From an uncultured Porphyromonadaceae bacterium (GTDB lineage Bacteria > Bacteroidota > Bacteroidia > Bacteroidales > Muribaculaceae), in the NCBI GenBank assembly GCA_947174235.1, contig CAMWID010000002.1:1-62832 (forward strand): DNA of 62,832 bases, in the 5' to 3' direction. Made by a program: the position numbers and the translations under genes. A model generated the notes under the pieces. That model made no database searches. It worked only from the letters and a program-made list of their open reading frames with translations, and had not been told where the DNA came from. Shown here piece by piece: positions 32,095-41,675 of this stretch. The stretch's first letter is position 1. Every line of letters starts with the position of its first letter.

Positions 32095-32889
32095 TTATGC
32101 ATTCCCTTTTTCGAGATCCTTGGCTTCATTCCAGATCTCATCCATCCGGGCAAGAGACATGTCCCGAAGGGATACCCCCATCTCATTCGCTCTTTTTTCG
32201 AGATGGTTGAACCTTGAGATAAATTTTCTGTTGGTCCGTTCAAGGGCGTTTTCAGGATTCACACCATACAATCTGGCAGCATTGACCACAGCAAAGAGAA
32301 GATCTCCGAATTCAGCTTCCAGGTCGGATTGATTTCCGGACGCCATTTCCTGTTCCACTTCCCTGGTCTCTTCCTTGAGTTTGTCCCAGACCTGGCAGGG
32401 CTGTTCCCAGTCAAATCCTACGTTGGCTGCCTTTTCCTGAATCCTGTTGGCTTTGATCAGTGCCGGGAGGGTATCGGGGACACCGGCGAGCACAGTTTTG
32501 TTGCCCCCTTTTTCCTTTAATTTTATATCTTCCCAATTTTGGGAAACCTCTTCAGCAGAATCTGCTTTCACATTGCCATAAATGTGTGGGTGTCGGAATA
32601 TCAACTTGTCGGCAAGGGAGTTGCAGACATCGGCAATGTCAAACTGTTTTTTCTCGGAAGCTATTTTTGAATAGAAAAGCACGTGGAGAAGCACGTCCCC
32701 AAGTTCCTTTTTTATGTTTGGAATATCATCCGACATCAGCGCGTCAGCAAGTTCATACACCTCTTCGATGGTGTTTGGACGCAGTGATTCATTGGTTTGT
32801 TTGGCATCCCAGGGACAGCGCTGTCTCAATGTGTCGAGCACTTCCATGACCCGGCAAAATGCCGAAAGTTTATCTTCAGATGAATGCAT
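32095..32889 (-). CDS. mazG: Nucleoside triphosphate pyrophosphohydrolase MazG
   Basis: A 264-residue full-length two-domain MazG. It hydrolyses NTPs and dNTPs to monophosphates and PPi, cleaning nucleotide pools. The N-terminal domain has LRQRCPWDAKQTNESLRPNT, EEVYELADAL and KKELGDVLLHVLF (Mg-binding E-x2-E ... E-x2-D). The second domain has EETREVEQEM and EAEFGDLLFAVVN. It is the first gene of the minus-strand run into topB and is divergent from nrnA, with a -7 element on the minus strand at 33006-33013. Confidence 0.95.
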   Translation of the reverse strand: MHSSEDKLSAFCRVMEVLDTLRQRCPWDAKQTNESLRPNTIEEVYELADALMSDDIPNIKKELGDVLLHVLFYSKIASEKKQFDIADVCNSLADKLIFRHPHIYGNVKADSAEEVSQNWEDIKLKEKGGNKTVLAGVPDTLPALIKANRIQEKAANVGFDWEQPCQVWDKLKEETREVEQEMASGNQSDLEAEFGDLLFAVVNAARLYGVNPENALERTNRKFISRFNHLEKRANEMGVSLRDMSLARMDEIWNEAKDLEKGNA

Positions 32890-33005
32890 GATATATGTTT
32901 ATTAACGGCAGGAAGGCATGCTTTCACAAAGGAATCGGCTTCCAGACTCCTGCTTCAGGGACGGTGTCCGATATCGGGTATATGTCCCTTGATTAATTTT
33001 GAATG

Positions 33006-33044
33006 CAAAGTTAGATAGAAATTCCGATATTATTTGTATCTTTG
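33006..33044. promoter_or_regulatory. Divergent -7 elements for mazG (minus) and nrnA (plus)
   Basis: CAAAGTTA at 33006-33013 reads TAACTTTG on the minus strand; TATCTTTG lies at 33037-33044 on the plus strand. Both fit TAnnTTTG. Clear -33 boxes are missing for both. Confidence 0.45.
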
Positions 33045-33120
33045 TGGCTTGAAAATGGAATATTACAGGCAAATCTTTTAACATGGCAATCTGTTTTGTC
33101 TGGAATTTTTCTGCAATTAT

Positions 33121-34158
33121 ATGGATAAACTCGTAGATTCTGACAGCATCAAAGAACTTCGGCGCTATATTGAGGTGTCGGGTAAAATAGTGCTCACGTG
33201 TCATGTCCGTCCGGACGGTGACGCGGTGGGAAGCACGCTTGGCATGATGCACCTTCTCCGCACGCTTGGCAAAGATGCGACCGTTGTCATTCCTGACAAG
33301 GCTCCGGGAAATCTGTCATTTTTACCCGGTTACAAAGAGATGGGGGTGTTCACCTGTCATCCTGAATTTTGCCGAAAGACAGTTGAGGAGGCTGACCTCA
33401 TAATATGTTGCGATTTCAACACCCCGTCAAGGCAGGATTCCCTCGCGCCTGTGATTCAAAATGCCAAATGCAACAAAGTCCTCGTAGACCATCATCAGGA
33501 GCCGGACAGGTTTGCCGACCTCATGATCTCGTATCCGGGAATGTCTTCTACTTGTGAACTGATGTTTCGTCTTATCGCAGGCATGGGGTTTTACGGGGAG
33601 ATGGGGCTGGACAGCGCGACATGTCTTCTTGCCGGAATAATAACGGACACAAGAAATTTCACGGTCAACTGCAAGAATCCCGATATCTATGAAATTCTCA
33701 TGAGGCTTCTTGAAAAAGGCGTTGACAAAGAATTGATTGTCAAAGAGGCTCTGAATACGCGTTCTTTCTGGAGCCTTAAGCTTGAGGCTTATGCGATATC
33801 CGAAAAGCTTGAGATTTTTCAGTCGCACCGTGCCGCGGTCATTACTCTTGACAAGGATGAACTGGAGAAACATCATTATGAAAAAGGTGATTCCGAGGGG
33901 CTTGTGAACCGTCCACTTGAAATTAGGGGAATTGTCTACAGCATATTCCTTCGTGAAGATCCTGATTGCATAAAGGTTTCCGCACGAAGTTGTGATGGAT
34001 TCCCGGTTTCAGAAATCTGTAAGGATCTTTATGGGGGCGGAGGTCATTTGCAGGCGGCAGGAGGCGAGTATCACGGCACTCTTGCCGATTGCCGGAGGAT
34101 TCTCATAGAATCCATGCCTGAATATGACAAATATTTGAAAAAGAAGAAATCAGATTAA
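33121..34158 (+). CDS. nrnA: DHH/DHHA1 phosphoesterase, NrnA-type nano-RNase/pAp phosphatase
   Basis: A 345-residue DHH-family enzyme. The metal-site motifs are in order: HVRPDGDAVGSTLG (about 25-38), LIICCDFNTPSR (about 90-101), the name-giving VDHHQEPD (about 122-129) and a further Asp in ITDTRNF. The DHHA1 domain ends in YGGGGHLQAAGG (about 305-316). NrnA-type proteins degrade oligoribonucleotides of a few bases and dephosphorylate pAp. It opens a plus-strand run with DUF4827, glmM, sppA, lpxK, pnp and thiL. Confidence 0.92.
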   Translation: MDKLVDSDSIKELRRYIEVSGKIVLTCHVRPDGDAVGSTLGMMHLLRTLGKDATVVIPDKAPGNLSFLPGYKEMGVFTCHPEFCRKTVEEADLIICCDFNTPSRQDSLAPVIQNAKCNKVLVDHHQEPDRFADLMISYPGMSSTCELMFRLIAGMGFYGEMGLDSATCLLAGIITDTRNFTVNCKNPDIYEILMRLLEKGVDKELIVKEALNTRSFWSLKLEAYAISEKLEIFQSHRAAVITLDKDELEKHHYEKGDSEGLVNRPLEIRGIVYSIFLREDPDCIKVSARSCDGFPVSEICKDLYGGGGHLQAAGGEYHGTLADCRRILIESMPEYDKYLKKKKSD

Positions 34159-34219
34159 AACAACAAAACGAGCTTCGGAATCAAGACAGACAGAGGTCCG
34201 GAGCCGCAAACATAACAAT

Positions 34220-34825
34220 ATGACTTCGATTAAGAAATTAATGAATTACATGGCGCTTTTTCTTCTGACGTTGTCAGGAGCCGGCGTTGCCTCCTGTAGC
34301 AAGACAGAGAGTTATTCCGAGCTTTTGCGAGAGGAAGAAAAGGCGGTAAACTGGTATCTGGCGTCGCAGAAGGTGAGTATCGAACTGCCGGAAGATTCCA
34401 TATCATTTGAGACAGGGACTGACGCTCCCTTTTACCGGCTTGACGAGAACGGATATGTCTACATGCAGGTGATCAACAAAGGTGATGTGGATCCTGTCAC
34501 AAACCGTCCCGCCGATCCTGTCAAAAGCGGGGATGTGGTGTATTTCAGGTATATGAGGAAAAGTATCCAGGATCTTTACAATGGCGTGGAATCAGACTGG
34601 AGCGGAAATTCAGACAATCTTACGCAGCCTACAAGTTTTGTATACAAAAATACATATCTTTCCTCCACCACCCAATTTGGCACCGGCATACAGATGCCGC
34701 TAAAGTTTCTCGGGTATGGAAGCGAAGTGAATCTGGTTCTCAAAAGCTATTATGGCTTTTCTATTGATCAGACTTATTGTATTCCGTATATCATGAATAT
34801 AAGGTATTTTAAACCGGAATATTAA
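34220..34825 (+). CDS. DUF4827 family lipoprotein
   Basis: A 201-residue lipoprotein with a signal peptide and lipobox VASC (C26). The rest matches the Bacteroidales DUF4827 proteins, whose fold resembles FKBP-type peptidyl-prolyl isomerases (the VKSGDVVYFRYMRKS and MPLKFLGYGSEVNLVLKSYYG segments). The isomerase residues are not clearly conserved, so enzymatic activity is doubtful. It is placed between nrnA and glmM. Its role is unknown. Confidence 0.8.
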   Translation: MTSIKKLMNYMALFLLTLSGAGVASCSKTESYSELLREEEKAVNWYLASQKVSIELPEDSISFETGTDAPFYRLDENGYVYMQVINKGDVDPVTNRPADPVKSGDVVYFRYMRKSIQDLYNGVESDWSGNSDNLTQPTSFVYKNTYLSSTTQFGTGIQMPLKFLGYGSEVNLVLKSYYGFSIDQTYCIPYIMNIRYFKPEY

Positions 34826-34826
34826 A

Positions 34827-34860
34827 GACGGGAAGGTCATTTAGCTGACGTTTTCCCGTC
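34827..34860 (+). other. Intercistronic hairpin (DUF4827/glmM)
   Basis: GACGGGAA (34827-34834) pairs with TTCCCGTC (34853-34860), with inner GTCA/TGAC pairing. No T tract follows. It may be an mRNA processing or stability element, or a weak terminator. Confidence 0.55.
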
Positions 34861-34896
34861 ATCAAACCATAAAACGTATAAGGTAACGAATAAGAT

Positions 34897-36276
34897 ATGG
34901 CATTAATAAAATCTATATCGGGGATCCGCGGCACCATAGGCGGCTGCGCGGGCGAAGGTCTCGGAGGTGTGGACATTGTCAGGTTCACCTCTGCATATGC
35001 TGAATTTATCCGGCGTCATAACCCGGAGGCAAGAAGAATCGTGGTCGGCAGAGACGCCAGGCTTTCCGGGAATATGGTAAGTCATCTTGTCGTGGGCGCA
35101 TTGATGGCGATGGGTTTTGACGTGGTCAACATAGGTCTTGCCACCACGCCCACCACCGAGCTCGCGGTGACCGGTCTTGGAGCTGACGGCGGTATCATAA
35201 TTACCGCCAGTCACAATCCGGTTCAGTGGAATGCCCTGAAGCTTCTTAATGCGGCGGGAGAGTTCCTTTCAGACAGTGAAGGGAAGGAAGTGATAGCGAT
35301 AGCTGAGGAAGAAAGCTTCTCTTTTGCCGACGTGTTGAACCTTGGGAAGGAATATAAAGATGACACCTGGGCAATGCGCCATATCGATATGGTGAAGAAC
35401 CTGCCGCTTGTAGACTGCGGCAAGATCCGGAAAGCAGGGTTTACTGTAGCTGTGGACGCGGTCAATTCAGTGGGCGGCGCTGTAATACCAGAATTGCTCC
35501 GTCAGCTCGGTGTGGAAAATATTATCGAACTGAACTGCGAGCCCACAGGAAAATTCGCGCATACTCCTGAGCCGATTCCTGAAAATCTTACCCAGATAGC
35601 CGAGCTTATGAAGTCTGGCAAGGCGGATGTCGGTTTTGTTGTGGATCCGGACGTGGATCGTCTGGCGATAGTGATGGAAAACGGGGAGATGTTTGTAGAA
35701 GAGTATACCCTTGTGGCGGTGGCGGACTACGTGCTTTCCCGCACTCCTGGGAATACGGTGTCGAATCTCAGCAGCTCGCGTGCCCTTCGTGATGTGACGG
35801 AGAAACATGGATGCAGTTATTCGGCTGCCGCAGTCGGTGAGGTCAATGTAGTGACCCGGATGAAAGAGACAGGAGCTGTGATTGGAGGCGAGGGTAATGG
35901 CGGAGTTATCTATCCGGAGCTGCATTATGGCAGGGATGCCCTTGTCGGTGTCGCCTTGTTCCTGACCCTGCTCGCGAGTGAGGGTAAGAAAGTATCGGAA
36001 CTGAAGGCAGGCTATCCACAATACGCCATAGCGAAGAATAAGATTGAACTGACTCCCGATATAGATGTAGATGGCATACTTGAGGCTGTCAAGGGAAAAT
36101 TCTCGAATGAGAAGATCACTGATATCGATGGTGTAAAGATAGATTTTCCTGACAGCTGGGTACATCTTCGCAAATCGAATACTGAGCCTATAATCAGGAT
36201 CTACAGTGAGGCGGAGACCATGGATAAGGCGAATCGTCTTGCGGAAGATATAAAAAATGTGATAGCAAGTATTTGA
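34897..36276 (+). CDS. glmM: Phosphoglucosamine mutase
   Basis: A 459-residue alpha-D-phosphohexomutase. It converts glucosamine 6-phosphate to glucosamine 1-phosphate for peptidoglycan and LPS. The phosphoserine loop ITASHNPVQWNALKLL (about 107-122) holds the catalytic Ser, the metal loop VDPDVDRLAIV is at about 248-258, the sugar loop is GGEGNGGVIYP (about 330-340), and the phosphate loop is RKSNTEPIIRIYSE near the end. Assignment to GlmM rather than a phosphomannomutase or phosphoglucomutase is by family resemblance. Confidence 0.88.
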   Translation: MALIKSISGIRGTIGGCAGEGLGGVDIVRFTSAYAEFIRRHNPEARRIVVGRDARLSGNMVSHLVVGALMAMGFDVVNIGLATTPTTELAVTGLGADGGIIITASHNPVQWNALKLLNAAGEFLSDSEGKEVIAIAEEESFSFADVLNLGKEYKDDTWAMRHIDMVKNLPLVDCGKIRKAGFTVAVDAVNSVGGAVIPELLRQLGVENIIELNCEPTGKFAHTPEPIPENLTQIAELMKSGKADVGFVVDPDVDRLAIVMENGEMFVEEYTLVAVADYVLSRTPGNTVSNLSSSRALRDVTEKHGCSYSAAAVGEVNVVTRMKETGAVIGGEGNGGVIYPELHYGRDALVGVALFLTLLASEGKKVSELKAGYPQYAIAKNKIELTPDIDVDGILEAVKGKFSNEKITDIDGVKIDFPDSWVHLRKSNTEPIIRIYSEAETMDKANRLAEDIKNVIASI

Positions 36277-36289
36277 TGCCGGTATATGT

Positions 36290-36320
36290 CGGTCTGCACC
36301 GGTTGTGACTGTGCAGACCG
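36290..36320 (+). other. Intercistronic hairpin (glmM/sppA)
   Basis: CGGTCTGCAC (36290-36299) pairs perfectly with GTGCAGACCG (36311-36320); no T tract. Confidence 0.55.
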
Positions 36321-36377
36321 GCATGCCATCATAAATTAAAATCATTCCACCTTTTCTAACTTTTAAAACTTAAAGAG

Positions 36378-38192
36378 ATGCTGAAAAAGTTTTTTATGGG
36401 CGCGCTTTCCTCTTTTATAGGGGCATGGATTGCGCTTGTCTTGTTTGGCGTTGTCGTGGTGCTGGTATGCATCGGTGTTGTCGCCAAGCTTGGAGTGACC
36501 TCTTCCTCCACAGAATCTGTATCAAAAGGGAGTGTGCTCACCATTGAATTGAGTGGTATGATTCAGGAAAGGGAGACTCCTCTTGATATTGACTATATCT
36601 CATTGGTGACGCGAGATTCCTCGAAGCCGCAGACTCTTTCGTCGCTTGTGACAGTGATAAAGGAGGCAAAAGTTAATAAAAACATATCCGCGATATATCT
36701 CAAATGCGGAGTCGTGTCGGCGGCGCCTGCCACATTGAATGCCTTGCGAGATGTCCTTGGTGAGTTCCGTGAAAGCGGGAAAAAGGTGATAGCTTATGCC
36801 GACACCTATACCAACGGATCATATTATGTAGCGTCGGTTGCCGACAGCGTGTTTATGAATCCTGCCGGCGCGTTGATGCTGCAAGGCATAGGCGGGACAT
36901 CTTTATATTATAAAAATCTTCTTGACAAGCTTGGAGTTGAGATGCAGGTGGTGAAGGTTGGCACTTATAAATCTGCAGTGGAGCCTTATATCATGAATGA
37001 AATGAGTGCGCCGGCACGAGCTCAGCTTGACACCTTGTATGGCAATATCTGGAAATATATCCGTACCGGTATCGCGGGGAACAGGAAAAAGGTAACGGTT
37101 TCATCTATAGATTCGCTGGTAAGCAAGGACTATATTTTTATCGCCCCTGCCGAAGATGATGTAAGAAACGGACTTGTTGACCGTCTCGTCTATGAGCGTA
37201 GCATGGACGGGGTAATCGCCGGAATGTTGGGAAAGGATGAGAAGAAACTTAATTTTGTGTCACCACAGACGTTGCTTTCACAGACGTCATGGGGGCAGGC
37301 TTATACTGCGCGTGATCAGATCGCTGTGGTTTATGCTACAGGGGAGATAGTTGACGGCGGTGGTTCAGGCACCATAAACTATCAGAAGCTCGTGCCTGTC
37401 ATAGTGAAGCTTGCAGAAAACGACAAGGTAAAGGGGATGGTGCTCAGAGTAAACTCTCCCGGCGGGGCAGTGTTCGGTAGCAAGCAGATAGCTGACGCTC
37501 TTGATTATTTCCAGTCAAAAGGAAAGCCGGTGGCTGTTTCTATGGGGGACTATGCGGCATCAGGAGGATATTGGATCTCATGCTGTTCTGACAGGATATT
37601 TGCCGATCCGCTCACAATCACAGGGTCGATAGGGATATTCGGGCTTATACCCAATGTGTCAGGTCTGGCTGAAAAGATCGGTGTCACACCACAATCAGTT
37701 TCTACAAATCCCGAGGCAGATTTCCCGGCTTTGTATAAACCCATGAATGAACGCCAGCTTGCGGCAATGCAGAAATATGTGGAGAGAGGGTATGACGAGT
37801 TTATAAAGAGGGTATCCGAGGGAAGAAAGATGGATGAGTCAAAGGTCAGAGCCATCGGGGAAGGAAGGGTCTGGGATGCGCAAAAGGCAAAAGAGATAGG
37901 TCTCGTAGATGAGCTTGGAAGCCTGCATGACGCTTTGGAATGGGTGGCAGCTAAAGAGAATCTCGGCGAGAAATGGTCTGTTGCGCTATACCCGTCAATA
38001 GAATCCACACTTTTGGATATGATTCCGGAACTCGGGAATATCAGACTGTATGACGCTTTTGCAAAAGCTCTTTCAGGAGATTACGACGAGATTGCCGTGA
38101 AGCATGTGGTCGGGATGTTGAGACAAAAGCCTCTGCAGGCACGCATGCCTTATATAGATGTGAGGATGGACAATGCTGTGATAATCAACTGA
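36378..38192 (+). CDS. sppA: Signal peptide peptidase SppA, long (67K) type
   Basis: A 604-residue membrane-anchored serine protease that degrades signal peptides left in the membrane. An N-terminal transmembrane helix (about 10-40) is followed by two tandem SppA domains. The catalytic Lys is in VKVGTYKSAVEPYIMNEMS (about 198-216), and the catalytic Ser in GDYAASGGYWISCCSDRIFA (about 394-413), with the usual TITGSIGIFG after it. This Ser-Lys arrangement across the two repeats is that of the E. coli-type long SppA. Confidence 0.94.
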   Translation: MLKKFFMGALSSFIGAWIALVLFGVVVVLVCIGVVAKLGVTSSSTESVSKGSVLTIELSGMIQERETPLDIDYISLVTRDSSKPQTLSSLVTVIKEAKVNKNISAIYLKCGVVSAAPATLNALRDVLGEFRESGKKVIAYADTYTNGSYYVASVADSVFMNPAGALMLQGIGGTSLYYKNLLDKLGVEMQVVKVGTYKSAVEPYIMNEMSAPARAQLDTLYGNIWKYIRTGIAGNRKKVTVSSIDSLVSKDYIFIAPAEDDVRNGLVDRLVYERSMDGVIAGMLGKDEKKLNFVSPQTLLSQTSWGQAYTARDQIAVVYATGEIVDGGGSGTINYQKLVPVIVKLAENDKVKGMVLRVNSPGGAVFGSKQIADALDYFQSKGKPVAVSMGDYAASGGYWISCCSDRIFADPLTITGSIGIFGLIPNVSGLAEKIGVTPQSVSTNPEADFPALYKPMNERQLAAMQKYVERGYDEFIKRVSEGRKMDESKVRAIGEGRVWDAQKAKEIGLVDELGSLHDALEWVAAKENLGEKWSVALYPSIESTLLDMIPELGNIRLYDAFAKALSGDYDEIAVKHVVGMLRQKPLQARMPYIDVRMDNAVIIN

Positions 38193-38240
38193 CACGGCTT
38201 CATTTCTCCTGTGGATAATCATAAATGAATAGGAAATGAG

Positions 38241-39356
38241 GTGAAGACAACAAAAGATAAAATAGTAGTGGGTTTGCTCACCCCGTTGTCTTGGCTGTAC
38301 GGCTTCGGCACGTGGGTAAGAAACTGGATGTTTGATTCAAAAATCCTCAAAGAGGAGGAATTTGACATTCCGGTGATCAGTGTGGGCAATATCACGGTTG
38401 GAGGCACGGGAAAAACGCCACACGTGGAATATATAGTGGGAAATCTCGCCTCTGAATTGGAAATAGCAGTGCTGAGCCGGGGATACAAACGCAAGACGAA
38501 AGGGTTTGTACTTGCTAATTCCAAAAGCACGCCTGACCTTATCGGCGATGAACCTTTCCAGATTTACCAGAAATTTGGTATGAAGGTTCATGTGGCGGTA
38601 TGTGAGAACCGGCGAAAAGGGATTAAGGAGCTTTTAAGACTTTATCCGGATCTTCAGTTGATTGTGCTTGACGATGCTTTCCAACATCGTTGGGTAAAAC
38701 CAAAAGTATCGGTCTTGCTGACTGATTACAACAGGCCCGTATACAAAGACAAGCTTCTTCCTCTCGGAAGATTGCGGGAGAGCTCCGTCCAGGTCAACAG
38801 GGCTGATATCGTGATAGTGACTAAATGTCCTGAAGACCTCATGCCGATCCAGTTCCGGATCGTGACCAAGGAGCTTGATCTGATGACATATCAGAAATTG
38901 TTCTTCTCCCGATATGAATATGGGCAGTTGCGCCCGGTGTTTGCGGAAGACGCGCCATATCAGGCGTCTCTCGGCGCCTTCACTTCAAGCGACTCCGTGT
39001 TGCTGCTTACAGGAATAGCCCATCCGAGATATTTTGTGCGTCATTTCCGCAATTATCCTTTTAAAGTGAAGGTGAATCATTTCCCCGATCATCATGATTT
39101 CACAAGAGATGATATCAAGGCTATAGGTGAAAAGTTTAAAAATATGGCTGGGGAACGTAAAATCATCATCACCACAGAGAAGGATGCTGTGCGGCTTATG
39201 CATAATCCTTATTTCCCTCAGGATCTTAAACCGTTTATATTTTATCAGCCCGTGACCGTCAAGATGATCAACGGGCTGGATGATAAAAATTTCATCGAGG
39301 AGATCCGTTCTGCTGCCGGGCTGCAGAACGGATACAATCAGGATGAATTGTCTTAG
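38241..39356 (+). CDS. lpxK: Tetraacyldisaccharide 4'-kinase
   Basis: A 371-residue inner-membrane kinase that phosphorylates the 4' position of the lipid A disaccharide precursor. The N-terminus has a hydrophobic segment (LLTPLSWLYGFGTWVRNWMF) and the Walker A GNITVGGTGKTPHVEYI (about 50-66). The substrate motif LSRGYKRKTKGF and the LDDAFQHRWVKP (Walker B type) follow. No in-frame ATG fits; the start is GTG at 38241. An LPS-making outer membrane is implied. Confidence 0.93.
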   Translation: MKTTKDKIVVGLLTPLSWLYGFGTWVRNWMFDSKILKEEEFDIPVISVGNITVGGTGKTPHVEYIVGNLASELEIAVLSRGYKRKTKGFVLANSKSTPDLIGDEPFQIYQKFGMKVHVAVCENRRKGIKELLRLYPDLQLIVLDDAFQHRWVKPKVSVLLTDYNRPVYKDKLLPLGRLRESSVQVNRADIVIVTKCPEDLMPIQFRIVTKELDLMTYQKLFFSRYEYGQLRPVFAEDAPYQASLGAFTSSDSVLLLTGIAHPRYFVRHFRNYPFKVKVNHFPDHHDFTRDDIKAIGEKFKNMAGERKIIITTEKDAVRLMHNPYFPQDLKPFIFYQPVTVKMINGLDDKNFIEEIRSAAGLQNGYNQDELS

Positions 39357-39369
39357 GATCAGTAATAAT

Positions 39370-39394
39370 CGGGACAGGAACTTTATCTGCCCCG
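39370..39394 (+). other. Intercistronic hairpin (lpxK/pnp)
   Basis: CGGGACAG (39370-39377) pairs with CTGCCCCG (39387-39394), one A-C mismatch. No T tract. Confidence 0.4.
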
Positions 39395-39488
39395 ACAGTG
39401 TTGTATAATCAGGTTTTGTCTTCTGAATCGCGGTGTATCACCGCCGGCTGATTCCAAGAGACATCCTTTAGCCCAAAATTTTGATATA

Positions 39489-40313
39489 ATGGAAAAAAAC
39501 ATGTTGGATACAATCCGTGAGACAGCGGGTTACATTCTTGAAAAAATCGGGGAGGCGCCACGCATAGGGATTATCCTCGGCACCGGACTCGGCGATCTTG
39601 TGAATCACATAGAGGTCAAGAAAGAGCTCAATTACAAAGATATCCCCAATTTCCCCGTGTCGACAGTGGAAGGACACAGCGGAAAACTTATTTTCGGATA
39701 TCTGGGAGGAAAATATATAATGGCGATGCAGGGCCGTTTCCATTATTACGAGGGTTATGATATGAAGCAGGTGACTTTCCCTGTGAGGGTAATGCGTCAG
39801 CTTGGCGTCGAGACTCTATTTGTAAGCAACGCCGCCGGAGGCATGAACAAGGAGTTTAAGGTCGGAGATGTGATGGTGATAACTGATCATATAAATCTTT
39901 TCCCGGAGAATCCTTTGAGAGGTAAGAATTATGAGGAGCTCGGCCCGCGTTTCCCTGCGATGACAGAGGCTTACAGCACCGGTCTTGTAAGAATGGCGGA
40001 CGATATAGCCCGGGAGGAAGGTATACGGCTGATGCACGGAGTATATGTGGGAACTCCGGGTCCTACATTCGAGACTCCGGCAGAATATGAATATTTCCGC
40101 GTAATCGGCGGAGATGCGGTAGGGATGTCGACAGTGCCTGAGGTCATAGTCGCCAATCATGCCGGAATGACGGTCTTCGGTGTATCTGTTATTACAGATC
40201 TCGGGGGTAAGGACGTAAAAGAGGTACCCACCCATGAAGAGGTGCAGAAAGCGGCTGTGAAGGCACAGCCTGTAATGACAGCGGTAATCAAGAAGATGCT
40301 TGAGCGTCTTTGA
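39489..40313 (+). CDS. punA: Purine nucleoside phosphorylase
   Basis: A 274-residue enzyme of the trimeric low-molecular-weight PNP family (inosine and guanosine phosphorolysis). Phosphate-site motifs are IILGTGLGDLV (Gly-rich loop, about 28-38), VEGHSGKL (His about 62) and GRFHYYEGY. The family signature NAAGGMNKEFKVGDVMVITDHINL (about 114-137) and the VGTPGPTFETPAEYEYF (about 189-205) motif with the base-contact Glu are present. Symbol choice punA versus deoD rests on this trimeric type. Confidence 0.93.
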   Translation: MEKNMLDTIRETAGYILEKIGEAPRIGIILGTGLGDLVNHIEVKKELNYKDIPNFPVSTVEGHSGKLIFGYLGGKYIMAMQGRFHYYEGYDMKQVTFPVRVMRQLGVETLFVSNAAGGMNKEFKVGDVMVITDHINLFPENPLRGKNYEELGPRFPAMTEAYSTGLVRMADDIAREEGIRLMHGVYVGTPGPTFETPAEYEYFRVIGGDAVGMSTVPEVIVANHAGMTVFGVSVITDLGGKDVKEVPTHEEVQKAAVKAQPVMTAVIKKMLERL

Positions 40314-40336
40314 ATCCCGACAGCGGAAAGATAACG

Positions 40337-40364
40337 CGCCGGATCCGATTATTCGGGTCCGGCG
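40337..40364 (+). other. Intercistronic hairpin (pnp/thiL)
   Basis: CGCCGGATCCG (40337-40347) pairs with CGGGTCCGGCG (40354-40364), one G-U pair, loop of six. No T tract. Confidence 0.55.
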
Positions 40365-40421
40365 ATATCGGTAAAAACAAGCTACAGGCAGATGCCGGGA
40401 AAGTTTAACAGTATTAATCAT

Positions 40422-41462
40422 ATGGACAGCAATCAGACAGAAATATCAAATCTTGGTGAATTTGGACTTATCGAGCGCATTACCCAAGATTTTCCCTTAA
40501 AAAATCCTGAATCGAAAGTAGGTGTGGGTGATGACGCTGCAGTGTTGTCGTTCGGCGACAAGGATGTGCTCGTTACCACGGATCTTCTTCTGGAAGGGAT
40601 TCATTTCGATTTGCGATATGTGCCACTGAAACATCTGGGATACAAAGCTGCTATCGTCAATTTCAGCGATATATATGCAATGAACGGCACCCCCAGACAG
40701 ATCACTGTCAGTTTAGGGATCTCAAGCCGTTTTACTGTAGAGCACATTGATGCAATATATTCCGGAATACGTCTTGCATGCGATCTCTATGGCGTGGATC
40801 TTGTGGGAGGAGACACCAGCGCGTCTGTCACCGGGCTTGTCATCAGTATCACTTGCCTCGGTGTGGCTTCACCGGAGGATGTGGTGCGGCGTTCGGGGGC
40901 ACGACCCACGGATATAATTTGTGTCAGCGGTGATCTCGGGGCTGCTTTCATGGGTTTGCAGCTGCTTGAGAGGGAAAACCGTATTTCTGCCGGACAGAAA
41001 GATTTTCAACCGGACTTCGCGGGAAAAGAGTATATTCTTGAGCGTCAACTGAAACCTGAAGCCCGTAAGGATATTGTGGAACTTCTAAGGAAAGAAGGGA
41101 TAAAGCCCACCTCGATGATGGATGTGAGCGACGGACTTTCATCAGAACTTCTGCACATATGCAAAGCGTCCGGCACAGGGTGTCGGGTGTATGAAGACAA
41201 GATACCTATCGATTACCAGACAGCGCTCATGGCTGAAGAATTTAATATGAATCTTGTCACTGCCGCAATGAACGGAGGGGAGGATTATGAGCTGCTGTTT
41301 ACTGTTCCGGTCACGGATCATGAGAAAATCGAGAGGATGAAAGGGGTGACAATGATAGGATATATAACCAAACCGGAGCTCGGATGCGCTATGGTGACGC
41401 GAGACGGCACCGAACTCCCTGTCAAGGCGCAAGGATGGAATGCGTTTTCAGAATCCGAATAG
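40422..41462 (+). CDS. thiL: Thiamine-monophosphate kinase
   Basis: A 346-residue AIR-synthase-like kinase that phosphorylates thiamine monophosphate to the diphosphate cofactor. Conserved motifs: VGVGDDAAVL (about 32-41), TTDLLLEGIHFD (about 51-62), VNFSDIYAMNGTP (about 78-90), VGGDTSAS, and MMDVSDGLSSEL (metal and phosphate ligands, about 230-241), then AMNGGEDYELLF. The ATG at 40422 begins MDSNQTEISNLGEFGLIERI; an ATG ten codons earlier is less likely. It is the last gene of the nrnA-thiL run. Confidence 0.93.
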   Translation: MDSNQTEISNLGEFGLIERITQDFPLKNPESKVGVGDDAAVLSFGDKDVLVTTDLLLEGIHFDLRYVPLKHLGYKAAIVNFSDIYAMNGTPRQITVSLGISSRFTVEHIDAIYSGIRLACDLYGVDLVGGDTSASVTGLVISITCLGVASPEDVVRRSGARPTDIICVSGDLGAAFMGLQLLERENRISAGQKDFQPDFAGKEYILERQLKPEARKDIVELLRKEGIKPTSMMDVSDGLSSELLHICKASGTGCRVYEDKIPIDYQTALMAEEFNMNLVTAAMNGGEDYELLFTVPVTDHEKIERMKGVTMIGYITKPELGCAMVTRDGTELPVKAQGWNAFSESE

Positions 41463-41615
41463 GCTGAGAGTTCAGAAAAATCACAAACCTTCCCCGGCTT
41501 GCAGAAATGATGACGGAGCACATGTTTTTGACTGACAATTAGCCTATTTAATAAGGTTTAAATCAGTTCAAGATTATTTAACAGAGATAATGGAATATTT
41601 TAAGTTAATAAATAC

Positions 41616-41623
41616 TATTTTTG
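41616..41623 (+). promoter_or_regulatory. -7 element of the moxR/bat operon
   Basis: TATTTTTG, a full match to TAnnTTTG, 53 bases before moxR. The -33 region is not convincing. Confidence 0.5.
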
Positions 41624-41675
41624 CATTTGAAAAATTCCATTTTTTAATCAGAAAAAATTAATACAAATATACTAT

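Noticed and set aside
35467..36345. Minus-strand ORF of 292 codons over glmM
   Set aside because: Antisense to a well-supported enzyme; the product is His/Arg/Ile-rich with no recognisable domain.
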